Counted from the first letter of the stretch, positions 1 to 8,847 are shown. The stretch is DNA of 64,000 nucleotides from JAABSX01 sp964480455 (GCA_964480455.1 CAYZQI010000004.1:9608-73607), one strand, 5' to 3'. A program made the numbers and translations. Notes: generated by a model from the letters alone, not told the origin.

Positions 1-87
1 CTTATCGCCTACTTTTACCTGCCAAGAGGCAATTACGCCTTCTTCCATGGTATCGCTCAATTTGGGCATTAAAATTTTATCTGCCAT
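1..87 (-). CDS. Dihydrolipoamide acyltransferase (E2), N-terminal lipoyl-domain fragment, cut by window edge
   Basis: The first 29 codons of a minus-strand gene that continues past the left edge. The peptide begins MADKILMPKLSDTMEEG and goes on with VIASWQVKVGDK, the start of a biotinyl/lipoyl-attachment domain as found in the E2 subunit of 2-oxoacid dehydrogenase complexes. The MPKLSDTMEEG form is typical of pyruvate dehydrogenase E2. The lipoylated lysine and catalytic domain lie outside the window. The ATG at 87-85 is the only sensible start because the lipoyl fold begins immediately. E2 would transfer acetyl groups from lipoate to CoA in the cytoplasm. A branched-chain or 2-oxoglutarate E2 is less likely but not excluded. 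Confidence 0.85.
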   Translation of the reverse strand, partial: MADKILMPKLSDTMEEGVIASWQVKVGDK

Positions 88-616
88 ATTATTTTATAAA
101 TTATGTGTTTTTCTGATGATTTATTGCTTATCTTATTATTAGAATCAAAAATAAGCTGATTAAAGGGATATTCAAAGAAAACAAACATAAATCTCTGTGA
201 AAGTGAAGCAATACTTGTTCGGATTAATGCGTTTTTTTGTATTGAATTAATGATAAGACCAGACAAGGTTTTGCAGCATGTTTAGTTAGTATTTAAAAAT
301 AGGGCAACATTTAAGATGGATAATCTTACAAGTTTTGCACAGTTTTTCTTGCAAATGCTCAAACTTTACTTGTTCAAAAATCCTATTTCAATACCACCCA
401 TTAAGTTAAAAAGTACCAAGTGCTTGAGTATATTTTGTTGGTGTGCCGACAGGCTTTGTAGTCTAAACAATTAATATTGCATAAAATCAGAAACCACATA
501 AAGGAGTTTTTTTGCGAAATTAGGTACAGACTTATCAAAAGCTAATTTACTGCACTGGTAAGTTTGCCTACCAAAAATAGCTTGCATTACATTTTTGGTA
601 AGCCGTGCAACTCTTG
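88..616. other. Non-coding interval upstream of the E2 gene
   Basis: About 530 bp, AT-rich, with no convincing gene. A 65-codon minus-strand frame (69-266) overlaps the E2 start on the same strand and has no recognisable features. Near the right end is a perfect 10-bp inverted repeat (569-578 with 591-600, 12-nt loop), 17 bp past the stop of the neighbouring hydrolase. It could act as a transcript end for that gene, but it has no T-run on the minus strand. Confidence 0.5.
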
Positions 617-1465
617 CTAGTTTTTCAACTGCTTTGCAAGCCAAGTGTTGATATCTGTAATGACTGTATCTTTTTCGGGTTCATTCATGATTTCATGATA
701 AAGATTTTCATAGAGTTTGAGTTGTTTATCTTTTGAAGAGATACTTGCAAAAAACTCTTTGCTTCCTTCTACATTGGTGAGCCTATCAGAAGTACCGTGC
801 AAAACCAAGATGGGTAGGTGTATGGTGGCTGCTTTTTGCATAATGGTTTTCATGGCTTTTATCATTTGCGCACCTGTACGTGCAGGTAGTTTGCCATGAA
901 AAATCAAAGGGTCGGTTTCATAGTTTTTTACTACTTCTTCATCTCTTGAGATGGCTGTGGGGTCAAGCTTTACAGTAGGAAGTTTGGGGAGTAATGCCCC
1001 AAGTACTGATGAAATCTTGACCAAGAACGGAGAAATATCATCACCAGGCTTTAGAGCGGCAGCCGACATTATTACTCCTTGAAGAGGGAGCGTGCGTGTT
1101 ACTAAGCTATATGCCAATACACATCCTCCCATACTATGCCCTATTGCGAACAGAGGTAGATCTGGCGATACTTTGCTTACTTTTTCAATAAACTGTACTA
1201 AGTCATCTCTTAAAATCTCCATAGAAGGAATATATGCCTGTGCGCCATCTGATTTGCCGTGCCCTAGGTGGTCGTAAGCATATACAGCCAGTCCTTGCTG
1301 ATTAAGTGCAGCAGCTACGTGTGCATAACGCCCTGCATACTCGCCAAGCCCATGCACCAATACAATGTTGGCTTTGGGCTGAGGGGGTAGCCAGGCTTGC
1401 TCAAAGAGGTTGCCTCCTGCGGTAGAGAGGGAAGTATTGCTTTGGTGAGTGATGGTAGTATTCAT
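617..1465 (-). CDS. Alpha/beta hydrolase, monoacylglycerol-lipase-like
   Basis: A serine hydrolase of the Hydrolase_4 (lysophospholipase/monoglyceride lipase) type. Visible features are the oxyanion-loop region VLVHGLGEYAGRY, the nucleophile elbow GHSMGG, an acid loop HGTSDRL and a late His in YHEIMNEPEK. These give a complete Ser-Asp-His triad in about 282 residues, normal for the family. No signal peptide is seen, so it is probably cytoplasmic. I chose the internal ATG at 1465: the frame can start 11 codons earlier (1498), but those residues precede an already complete N-terminus. It is the last gene after the kinase cluster, 62 bp downstream of the kinase stop, and may be co-transcribed. 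The substrate is unknown; the family favours glycerides and lysophospholipids. Confidence 0.85.
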   Translation of the reverse strand: MNTTITHQSNTSLSTAGGNLFEQAWLPPQPKANIVLVHGLGEYAGRYAHVAAALNQQGLAVYAYDHLGHGKSDGAQAYIPSMEILRDDLVQFIEKVSKVSPDLPLFAIGHSMGGCVLAYSLVTRTLPLQGVIMSAAALKPGDDISPFLVKISSVLGALLPKLPTVKLDPTAISRDEEVVKNYETDPLIFHGKLPARTGAQMIKAMKTIMQKAATIHLPILVLHGTSDRLTNVEGSKEFFASISSKDKQLKLYENLYHEIMNEPEKDTVITDINTWLAKQLKN

Positions 1466-1527
1466 AGATATTTTTGGGTTTTTTACAAAAAAATTCAATA
1501 AGCCAAAGATTCTTTTTTTGTCAGGGT

Positions 1528-3186
1528 TTAGTACAAATCATCTTCTATCTCTTTGCGCACTTTTTGGATACGCTCGTCTATGATTTTGAGTTCATTACTA
1601 AGGGAGTCTATCACTTGTGTAGGCTCTAAATCTACTACTTTGGCAGATTTTAGTTTAGTAGTAAATTTAGCTGCATTGACCTCCTCGCGCACTCTGAAAG
1701 TGATGGCCTTTTCAGGCTCAAGAGGCTCGAGGGCTTGTTCTCTTGTTTTGAGTTCTTTTTGTGCCTCGTCAAAGTAGGTAATTCCTATTATCAAATCTTC
1801 AAAACGGGCATCACTGCGGCGGTTAGCTACTGTAACTTGAATGACAAACTCGCCCAAAAACTGTGCGCCGCTACCTTCCTCTACTTGTCCGTCTATTAAA
1901 AGCCCTTTCATGAGTTCTTGCTCACGGCCTTTTTGGAGTAATTTGAGGTACTCTTGGGTGCGTTCCTTTTTTTGTTTGAGACTATCTAATAGTATTTCCT
2001 CGGTAGTTTTTTCTTCAATTTCTTCCTCTGGCTCTTCCTCTTCTCCTTCAAAGGTAGCTATTTCGTTATCATTTTCTTGGTCGGTGGTATTGGTGCTATC
2101 AACTGCTAGATTTACATCATCTTTTATAGGCGTTTTGAAAAAGAGTTCATAGCTTACCCATATTGTAGTAATAAACAAAACTGCTACAATGGCATATAAG
2201 ATGCGATTATTGTTATTTTTTCTTCTTTCTATCTCGCTCGAGCTGGTTTGTCGCATCGGTTTTCGGTCTGCCTCTATGGTAGCTTGTGTGGCAGTTGTTT
2301 GGTAGTATGTTGGAGTAATAGCTGTACTGGTATTGGTAGGTACTTGAAAGGTATCTTTGACGGTAGTACCTTGGTGTAGCGCAGCTTTAAATTCTTCACA
2401 GCTTTGGTAGCGGTCTTCGGGATTCTTGGCAGTTGCTTTTGAGATAATTTGCTGCATTTTGGGGGATATTCTGGGGTAAAAGCTACTTGCAGGGGGAAGC
2501 GGTTCTTTGAGGATTTTCTCATAGACTTGGTACTCGGTATGGGTCTGCTCATCATAAGGACATTTGCCTGTGAGCATTTCAAACAACGTAACCCCTAGCG
2601 AGTAGATGTCGGTGCGGTGGTCTATGAACTTACCTTGCACCTGCTCAGGACTCATGTAGAGTACCGTGCCGAGCTGTGTACCTGTTTTGGTCAGGTTTCT
2701 TTTACCTTCTTTTAATATTTTAGCAATCCCAAAATCCAAAATTTTCACCTCTGAGTCGTTGGTGATGATAAGGTTAGAAGGTTTTATATCCCTATGAATC
2801 ACTCCTTTTTGGTGTGCATAAGCAAATCCATCTAAAATTTGCTCAAACAAATAGATGGTTTTTTGCTCTGGGATAGGTCCTGACACCTTCTGAATGTAGT
2901 CGTCAAGTGGTTGCCCTGCTGCATATTCAAGGATAAGAAAAAGCCCGTTGTCTTCTTCGAGATAGTCGTACAGCGTAATGATATTTACGTGCTGCAAGGC
3001 TGAGAGCGTAGTGGCTTCATTTCTGAACCGCTCTCGAATATCGGTGTTACTTACCAAAGCAGAATTAAGTACCTTGATAGCTACTTTTCGTCCTAGTTGG
3101 GAGTGTGTTGCAAGATAGACTGTACCTACGCCTCCTTCACCAAGACGTGATTCGATTTTGTAATTTAAAATTCTCTCACCAATCAT
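1528..3186 (-). CDS. Hanks-type Ser/Thr protein kinase with one membrane helix and an extracytoplasmic tail
   Basis: Residues 1-270 are a complete PknB-like kinase domain: glycine loop GEGGVG (16-21), ATP lysine K38, catalytic HRDIKPSN (131-138), metal-binding DFG (151-153) and SPE (179-181). A Thr/Ser-rich linker (about 275-325) is followed by a membrane helix (about 329-347). The acidic, coiled-coil-prone C-terminal region (about 355-552) would lie in the periplasm. Unlike Gram-positive PASTA kinases there is no PASTA repeat, and unlike its upstream neighbour there is no LysM domain. The ATG is 6 bp after the pseudokinase stop, so the two are surely translated from one message. It is the only catalytically complete kinase in the cluster and the likely partner of the PP2C phosphatase and FHA proteins upstream. 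Confidence 0.92.
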   Translation of the reverse strand: MIGERILNYKIESRLGEGGVGTVYLATHSQLGRKVAIKVLNSALVSNTDIRERFRNEATTLSALQHVNIITLYDYLEEDNGLFLILEYAAGQPLDDYIQKVSGPIPEQKTIYLFEQILDGFAYAHQKGVIHRDIKPSNLIITNDSEVKILDFGIAKILKEGKRNLTKTGTQLGTVLYMSPEQVQGKFIDHRTDIYSLGVTLFEMLTGKCPYDEQTHTEYQVYEKILKEPLPPASSFYPRISPKMQQIISKATAKNPEDRYQSCEEFKAALHQGTTVKDTFQVPTNTSTAITPTYYQTTATQATIEADRKPMRQTSSSEIERRKNNNNRILYAIVAVLFITTIWVSYELFFKTPIKDDVNLAVDSTNTTDQENDNEIATFEGEEEEPEEEIEEKTTEEILLDSLKQKKERTQEYLKLLQKGREQELMKGLLIDGQVEEGSGAQFLGEFVIQVTVANRRSDARFEDLIIGITYFDEAQKELKTREQALEPLEPEKAITFRVREEVNAAKFTTKLKSAKVVDLEPTQVIDSLSNELKIIDERIQKVRKEIEDDLY

Positions 3187-3192
3187 TGTTCA

Positions 3193-4662
3193 TCATTTTT
3201 GGGTACTCATCAAAGGGATTACGATATTTTTTCCTTCATACACTAGGGGTGGAGGAATCTCGCCTGGCTCTACAGGTTTAGCATAGAGGCGGTTTACGGC
3301 TCGGAGCACATTGGGACTAATATTAAATTTGCGCCCTACTTGAAATAAATCTTCTCCTTTTTGGATTTTATAGACTGTCTTTACACGTACTTTGATACCT
3401 TCGCGGGGTTTGAGCCTTTCTTTGCCTGTCAGGTTATTAATTGCCTTCAAAGAATCTAAGGGCTGATAGTAGAGTTTGGCAATTTTCGCCAAGTTATCGC
3501 CTCTTTCTACTTTATGGATATATATTTCAGCACTGTCTTTTCTATTGATGCTACTAAATCTGTAAATACTATCTTGAATGGCTTGTGCTGCCTGCACTTG
3601 TGCGATGGAGTCTTGCATACGCCCTATGCGTTCCATATCTTTAATGTTGTAGAGAAGGTCAGTTTGTGCTGATTTGGGGCGCGTAGCATACATGAGGGCT
3701 AGCCCGGTGAGCGCAAGTAGCAAGACACCCAGCAACACTAAAGAGAGGTTTACACGTTGCATTTGGCTAAGGTCTTCTTCTTTTTGTGTTTTTTGAAGAT
3801 GTTTTTTTACAATCGCTTCATCTTCTTCCTTTGTGTGCGTAGGCTTTAGAATGAGCTGAGGCGGTGGCAGTTTTTCTACGGCTTTCATCATTTCTCCTAC
3901 CGAAGTAAACCGTTCTTGTGGTTTTTTTGCAGTGGCTTTATCTACAATTGCCTGCATTTGGACACTTACTAAGGGGTAGTATTTGGTGATGCGTGGCAAT
4001 ACAGTATGTGTGATTTTTTGCTTGATTTCCTCATTGCTGAACCCTTGGTAAGGATTTTTGCCTGTTAGCATTTCAAAAAGTACCAATCCAAGTGCATACA
4101 CATCAGACTTTTCGGTAGGTTCTTCTTGGTTTATTTCCTCGGGGCTTGCATAGCGCAGGGTATCCTGATCTTCGGCTGCAAGCATTTTTTGTTTGAAGAA
4201 TTTGCTCAGTGCCAAATCTAAGATTTTGATATTCCCCTCAGTATCTATGAGGATATTACTTGTATTAAGTGCGCCATTCATTACTCCTTTTTGGTGTGCA
4301 AACTCGAAGGCTTGTGCTATTTTCAGAAAGATAGTCTTGGCTTTATCTTCGGGGATAGGGCCACTTTGGTATCGAATATAATCTGCTAAGTTTTTACCTT
4401 TTACGTGTTCAAAAACAAGGTAAAAATCATCTGCTGTCTCGAGGTGGTCGTAGAGTGTAAGTACGTTAGGGTGCTGTATGGAGGCAAGTTTTCGGAGGTC
4501 ATCAATAAAATTTGCCTTTTCGAGGTGGCTTGAGAGAGGTTTGAGTGTTTTTACAATGACCTGTTTTGCAAACTGAGTATGGGTAGCCAAAAATGAGCGA
4601 AAGAGTTGATTTTCTTCCGTAAAGTTTTCGATGCGGTAATTTAATATTTTTTCACCTGTCAT
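3193..4662 (-). CDS. Membrane pseudokinase with two periplasmic LysM domains
   Basis: Residues 1-265 follow the neighbouring kinase domain for its whole length (same start MxGEKILNYRIE, same SGPIPE, FAHQKGV and GKNPY segments), but key residues are lost. The glycine loop is TEENQL (15-20), HRDIKPSN is replaced by MNGALNTSN (128-136; catalytic Asp is Ala131, Lys is Asn133), and DFG is DLA (149-151). The ATP lysine (K38) and SPE (173-175) remain. A membrane helix (about 304-326) follows, then two LysM modules (about 381-427 and 430-484) with the usual 'V.+GD.L..IA..Y......L..IN' pattern. LysM binds N-acetylglucosamine polymers such as peptidoglycan. I infer a wall-sensing regulatory subunit that pairs with the kinase encoded 6 bp downstream. 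Confidence 0.88.
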   Translation of the reverse strand: MTGEKILNYRIENFTEENQLFRSFLATHTQFAKQVIVKTLKPLSSHLEKANFIDDLRKLASIQHPNVLTLYDHLETADDFYLVFEHVKGKNLADYIRYQSGPIPEDKAKTIFLKIAQAFEFAHQKGVMNGALNTSNILIDTEGNIKILDLALSKFFKQKMLAAEDQDTLRYASPEEINQEEPTEKSDVYALGLVLFEMLTGKNPYQGFSNEEIKQKITHTVLPRITKYYPLVSVQMQAIVDKATAKKPQERFTSVGEMMKAVEKLPPPQLILKPTHTKEEDEAIVKKHLQKTQKEEDLSQMQRVNLSLVLLGVLLLALTGLALMYATRPKSAQTDLLYNIKDMERIGRMQDSIAQVQAAQAIQDSIYRFSSINRKDSAEIYIHKVERGDNLAKIAKLYYQPLDSLKAINNLTGKERLKPREGIKVRVKTVYKIQKGEDLFQVGRKFNISPNVLRAVNRLYAKPVEPGEIPPPLVYEGKNIVIPLMSTQK

Positions 4663-4827
4663 AAGGCATTGTACGATTGTATCGGTTTGCTAAATTTTAA
4701 CTTGCTCTTGATTAATTTAAAAAATGATGATAAGTAACCTTTTATCTCAAAAATTTTTGATTTGATGGCAAAACTACAAATTTTTTTAATTTAAACTCTA
4801 GCTGAGATAAATTTGTAGAGCGTGTAT

Positions 4828-6330
4828 TTACTCTTTGGGTGCTCTGCTGGGTATGTTAAGAGTATCTAATGCGTAGAGTTCTTCTTCACTTTCCACTCCA
4901 TTTGCTTTCATAATCCACTCCATCTTTGAACGGTACTTAGTTGCCAAGTCTCTGAGGGTATTATCCCCCTTTTTGAGTGTATTGAACACTTTTCTCACAT
5001 CTCTATTGTTAAAAAGGCTATCCAGTGCTTGTTTTTGACGTTTTTTAAATTCATTAAGTTCACGGAGAGTTTCTTTTGTTTTCTTGACAGTTTCTTTTAC
5101 ATCTTGGTAAGTATCTTTTGCTTTTTGAATTCCTGTGTACTCATAAAACCAATTTTGTATTTCTAGTGCGCGCTGTTCTTGTTCTACCAAATGCTTACTT
5201 TTTTTTTCTTTGGCTTCCTCGCTTAGTATATGCTTGAATAACAAGTAGCCTGTCACAATCACAAAAAGCACTAAAAACCCTCTCAATAGCAAGGGTCGGT
5301 AATTTACTTCATCTATAATATTGATGTTAGCACGTCTGCTTTTGCTACTGTACGCATCATCATCTCCCTCAAATACGCTATCTTCCTCGAGTCGCCTCTT
5401 ATTTTTTTTCTTAGCAGGGCGTTCGTAGAGAGGGCTTACATCTTCGGGTTCGTAGTTTTGTGTATTAGCAGTGGCAGGCGGGTCAAAGTTAGAACCTGAT
5501 GCTGTACCGCTGAGCCCTTGGGTATCGCCTAGCTTTGATGATGAGGTAGTATTTGAATAAGAAGTTGCTTGGCTGCTGGTAGAAGTGCTTCCAAGAAACT
5601 CTACTACTTGTACTGTGATATTGTCAGTACCTCCCGAGAGGTTGGCGGTTTCTACCATTTTTAAGGCTTTGTGTTGTAAGCTGTCATGGCTTGCCAATAT
5701 ATTTTCTAGGCTTTGCTTGCTTACCATACCCGTAAGCCCATCACTGCATAGCAAAAACACATCACTCTGGTAGGGTTTGAAAGCCTCTGGGGCTATTTCT
5801 ACTTCCACAAAAGGGCTTGTACCCATGGCGCGTAGCAGTTCGTTGCGGCGTGGGTGTGTTTCGGCTTCTTGCTCTGTGATGAGCCCTTGGTCTATGAGTG
5901 CCTGCACAAAAGAGTGGTCGTGGGTGAGTTGTGTGAGTTGCCCTGAGCGATAAACATAGATGCGACTATCGCCCACGTGCCCATAGTAGAAGTAGTTGTC
6001 GCGTAACATCAACAATACGCAGGTAGTTCCCATGCCACGTAGCTCAGGTACATTGATGGCTTTTTGATAGATTTGCGTGTTGGCATACTGCAGGGCTTGG
6101 TAGATAGCATCTTGAGGGTTAGGAAAAAATTGACTGTCAAAAAACTGCCTGATGCTTCCTACTGCCATTTGAGAGGCTGTGGCTCCTCCAGCATGCCCCC
6201 CCATACCATCACATACTACAAAGAAAGCTCCATTTTCATTCTCGAAAAAGCCCAAATAATCTTCGTTATGGTGGCGTACTTGGCCTATATCTGTATGGTT
6301 TCCAAATCGGAAGTTTTTAGTTGGATTCAT
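4828..6330 (-). CDS. PP2C-type Ser/Thr phosphatase with membrane helix and LysM-like C-terminus
   Basis: Residues 1-246 are a bacterial PP2C (Stp/PrpC-like) domain with all metal-binding motifs: NED (22-24), DGMGGH (41-46), GHVGDSR (118-123 region), SDGL (196-199) and GGTDN (233-237). A Ser/Thr-rich, charged linker (about 247-345) leads to a membrane helix (about 347-368). After a coiled-coil-like helix, the end (about 448-496) reads as a single LysM-like module (LKKGDNTLRDLATKY, then a second helix and LNIPSR). It should dephosphorylate targets of the kinase encoded 3' of it. A phosphatase anchored with a putative wall-binding tail is unusual; Stp-type enzymes are normally soluble or only membrane-anchored. 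Gap to the pseudokinase gene is 165 bp. Confidence 0.9.
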   Translation of the reverse strand: MNPTKNFRFGNHTDIGQVRHHNEDYLGFFENENGAFFVVCDGMGGHAGGATASQMAVGSIRQFFDSQFFPNPQDAIYQALQYANTQIYQKAINVPELRGMGTTCVLLMLRDNYFYYGHVGDSRIYVYRSGQLTQLTHDHSFVQALIDQGLITEQEAETHPRRNELLRAMGTSPFVEVEIAPEAFKPYQSDVFLLCSDGLTGMVSKQSLENILASHDSLQHKALKMVETANLSGGTDNITVQVVEFLGSTSTSSQATSYSNTTSSSKLGDTQGLSGTASGSNFDPPATANTQNYEPEDVSPLYERPAKKKNKRRLEEDSVFEGDDDAYSSKSRRANINIIDEVNYRPLLLRGFLVLFVIVTGYLLFKHILSEEAKEKKSKHLVEQEQRALEIQNWFYEYTGIQKAKDTYQDVKETVKKTKETLRELNEFKKRQKQALDSLFNNRDVRKVFNTLKKGDNTLRDLATKYRSKMEWIMKANGVESEEELYALDTLNIPSRAPKE

Positions 6331-6486
6331 TGCAAAGCAATTAAATTAATCGTCAGTTGTTAATTATTAGGATTATTTGATAATCTTTATCATAACTTAT
6401 GAGTGCTGCATTTTGGTATATTGCCTTCACTTCTACCATGGTTTAGAAACCAGCTTGCAAATTTGTCTAAGTCTTTTTTATAAAGA

Positions 6487-8115
6487 TTAGATTTCAAATT
6501 TGCATTGTGCAGCACCAAACTTTATTAAGTCGCCACTTTTGAGTAAGTGATTCTCAATGCGCGAACCATTTACGAAAGTGCCGTTGGTACTTCCCAGATC
6601 TGTCAAAAAGAAACTACCTTTTTGGACGTGAATGGTGGCGTGCTTACCAGAAACGGTTTGCTCTGGAATCACAATGTCGTTGTTGGGCGCACGCCCAATA
6701 TTCATGACAGGTTTATTGAGCATAAAATTTTTATTCATCGCACTTGTGTGCACCTTCAAAACAGGTGCTGCCCCTCCACCAGAGATGATAGTATGTTTTA
6801 AATCTCTTTTTTGAGGTGTAGCGGTGGTCGGTAGAGGCGGGCTGTTCTTCAATTCTTCTGCCTTTCGCGCAAGTTCTTGTTCTTTTGCTCTGAGTTGTTC
6901 TTCTAATCTGATATTTTTTTCATTCAGTTCTCTAACTGCTTTTTCTTTTTCGGCTTGCAAGCGTCTTCTTTCCTCTTCCATGCGTTCTTCTTCTTCTATT
7001 CTTGCTTCTTCTTCTTCCTCTCGCCTAATTTTCATTTCATTCACATACCAGTAGGCTGTACCGAGTAGCGTAACCGCAAAGAGGGCTGCAATCCACCAGA
7101 AATAATCTTTCAAGAGTCCCCCACTTGGGGCTACTACTGCACCACCTCCTGGCGTAGTATAATTGACCACAAGTGGAGGTTCGTCTTTGTAGTTGATAGT
7201 ATATTGTGAGGGCTGCCCGTCGGCAGGAGCCTGCACCGTAAATATCAGTTCATACTGCTGTAGCACAGGGGTTTCGGCTTCTTGACGGCTCTCAAGAATA
7301 TCTCCAATAGCTTTTTTAATACCAGAAAAACTATTTTCAATTGCGCTTTTGCCTCGTGTCTTGATGCTTAGTGTCTCAAAAATATCTGGTTTGAAGGTGT
7401 TATCTATTTTAAAATTAATGGTATTAATGCTAATGTCTGAGTTGGTTGCAAGGTCTATCAACACATCGGAGGTGAAGCTACGGTCAAGGTTATCAGAGGC
7501 TCCCGTAAGCACAATCAGTATGCGTCTGCCTTCGTCTGGGCTATTGCCAATTACTTGTAATGCCTCTTTGATAGCCTTGAAGGCATAATTTTTTGCGGTG
7601 CTGTCTTCTAAGGAAGTGGTAATGCGTGTGCGGATTCGGTCTTTGACTTGTGAGAAATTACGGTTAAAGTCGGCATCTAGGCGGCGAAGCACACGCGAAT
7701 CTTCTTGTAATTTATTGAAAAAGCCTACATTGATTAAGTCGCCCTCTGTAACAAATTCCTCAATAGACTCAATCACTGCCTTCTTAAAGTTCTCGAGCGG
7801 AATTCCCTCAGTATAAGCAGAGGCATCTATTAAGAAAAAAATCAAGTTGCCTGTAGTAGAAGACTCCTCTCCTGCGGAGGCACGTAGGGTAAACTGTTCA
7901 ATGGGAGTTTTATCAAAATCAAAAACTTTAAAGTCTGTTTCTAACGGTTTGATACTGGTACTCATCTGAAGGATAACCTTCAGTACAGGAAAATCAGCCG
8001 TATCTGCTGGTTCTACAATAGTGAAAGAGCGGTCTTCGACTTGCGTCAGCCCCTTGTCTGTAGCACTTAACAGCACCGTGAGTGTGTACAAAATTAGAAA
8101 AAGGTGTTTTTTCAT
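6487..8115 (-). CDS. VWA-like and FHA domain membrane protein
   Basis: Order: signal peptide (1 to about 24), a beta-rich segment, a von Willebrand A-like domain (about 90-275; LIFFLIDAS with D97 and S99, later LIVLTGASDN), a membrane helix (about 338-357), a charged coiled coil (about 362-425), and a C-terminal FHA domain (about 453-542; NIGR 472-475, SGKH 489-492, STNGT 509-513). The FHA residues that bind phosphothreonine are intact. The topology puts the VWA part in the periplasm and the FHA part in the cytoplasm. The third MIDAS position, normally Ser, is Tyr101, so metal binding may be weak. It lies between the FHA gene and the PP2C gene and probably docks phosphorylated partners from this cluster. 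Confidence 0.88.
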   Translation of the reverse strand: MKKHLFLILYTLTVLLSATDKGLTQVEDRSFTIVEPADTADFPVLKVILQMSTSIKPLETDFKVFDFDKTPIEQFTLRASAGEESSTTGNLIFFLIDASAYTEGIPLENFKKAVIESIEEFVTEGDLINVGFFNKLQEDSRVLRRLDADFNRNFSQVKDRIRTRITTSLEDSTAKNYAFKAIKEALQVIGNSPDEGRRILIVLTGASDNLDRSFTSDVLIDLATNSDISINTINFKIDNTFKPDIFETLSIKTRGKSAIENSFSGIKKAIGDILESRQEAETPVLQQYELIFTVQAPADGQPSQYTINYKDEPPLVVNYTTPGGGAVVAPSGGLLKDYFWWIAALFAVTLLGTAYWYVNEMKIRREEEEEARIEEEERMEEERRRLQAEKEKAVRELNEKNIRLEEQLRAKEQELARKAEELKNSPPLPTTATPQKRDLKHTIISGGGAAPVLKVHTSAMNKNFMLNKPVMNIGRAPNNDIVIPEQTVSGKHATIHVQKGSFFLTDLGSTNGTFVNGSRIENHLLKSGDLIKFGAAQCKFEI

Positions 8116-8153
8116 ATTAAAATTTTATTGACTAATCTGTGTATAAGTTACTT

Positions 8154-8213
8154 AGCCCCCCCAATCCCCCAAGGGGGAACTCTCGAGATTCTCCCCTTGG
8201 GGGATTAGGGGCT
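8154..8213. repeat. C-rich/G-rich inverted repeat between two FHA genes
   Basis: Two arms of about 24 bp, one C-rich with an inner G-block and one the reverse complement (agccccctaatcccc-type), are separated by about 12 nt containing CTCGAG. The arms match with one or two single-base differences, giving a very stable hairpin. Sequences of this style are common intergenic repeats in Bacteroidota. It lies between the FHA gene stop-side and the VWA-FHA gene, so it could attenuate transcription within the cluster. Confidence 0.8.
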
Positions 8214-8226
8214 TTGTCTTGATTTT

Positions 8227-8847
8227 CTAAGCAATACTTCTAAATTTAAAGATAGTATCTCCCATTCTGATAACATCACCATCTTTGAGATTACCTTCCT
8301 CCTCAAAGACATCATTGATAAAGGTACCATTGGTAGAAAGCTCATCTTTGAACTTAAACTGACCCATTCTGTGTAGTATGGTGAGATGATGCCCTGAAAC
8401 GGCGGCATCATTTCTGACCACTATATCACAGCCATTGTCCGAACCTATCAGGTTGCGTCCTTCATAGAGTCTAAAATCTGCTCCATTGGCATCTATGGTG
8501 AAAGACACGAGCCAGCCCACCATTTTGCGCCCCAAGCTGGGTGGAGTAGGCTGAAAACTATCTGAAAAAGACCCGCCATAGCTTTCTTCACTGCCATAGA
8601 TTTGTGTTCTGCCTAAACTCGAGCCAGTGGTAGAGCCTCCTCCCATAAACTGAGAAGGGCTAAACAAGTCATCATCATCTTGGTCATCGTTGCCTGTATT
8701 GATTACAGTTTTTGAGAGGCTTCCCCCTTGGTTGCCAAAAGGTAAATTAGGCACAATAGCATCATCATCAGGCTTAGGGCAGTAGGGGCAGTTTTTCAGA
8801 TTTTGAGGGTAATAATGCCCATTTTCGCAAAGGTTAAAATCGCTCAT
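8227..8847 (-). CDS. Zinc-ribbon and FHA domain protein
   Basis: A soluble 206-residue protein. The N-terminus carries a small metal-binding motif (C7, H11, C20 and C23 in CENGHYYPQNLKNCPYC), then a low-complexity acidic/Gly-Ser linker (about 25-110), then an FHA domain (about 115-206) with SGHH and STNGT. The usual IGR arginine of FHA domains is replaced (IGSDNGCDI), which may change phosphothreonine affinity. The linker holds Thr/Ser clusters that could be phosphorylated by the neighbouring kinase. It is the first gene of the cluster in transcription order. ATG at 8847 is used because the ribbon starts at once. No promoter that I would defend was found upstream. Confidence 0.85.
   Translation of the reverse strand: MSDFNLCENGHYYPQNLKNCPYCPKPDDDAIVPNLPFGNQGGSLSKTVINTGNDDQDDDDLFSPSQFMGGGSTTGSSLGRTQIYGSEESYGGSFSDSFQPTPPSLGRKMVGWLVSFTIDANGADFRLYEGRNLIGSDNGCDIVVRNDAAVSGHHLTILHRMGQFKFKDELSTNGTFINDVFEEEGNLKDGDVIRMGDTIFKFRSIA

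Noticed and set aside
69..266. 65-codon minus-strand frame next to the E2 gene
   Set aside because: It overlaps the real E2 start and has low-complexity content with no conserved features.
3193..4662. Pseudokinase explained by sequencing error or frameshift
   Set aside because: The frame is open throughout, and the changes (HRD to NGA, DFG to DLA, glycine loop) are separate substitutions in an otherwise colinear domain, so decay by error is unlikely.
1528..8847. Reading the kinase, PP2C, FHA and distant ClpV-like ATPase as a type VI secretion system
   Set aside because: No Tss sheath, spike or baseplate gene is in the window, the ATPase is 45 kb away, and it has a degraded D1 and no ClpV N-domain. 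The regulators alone do not define T6SS.
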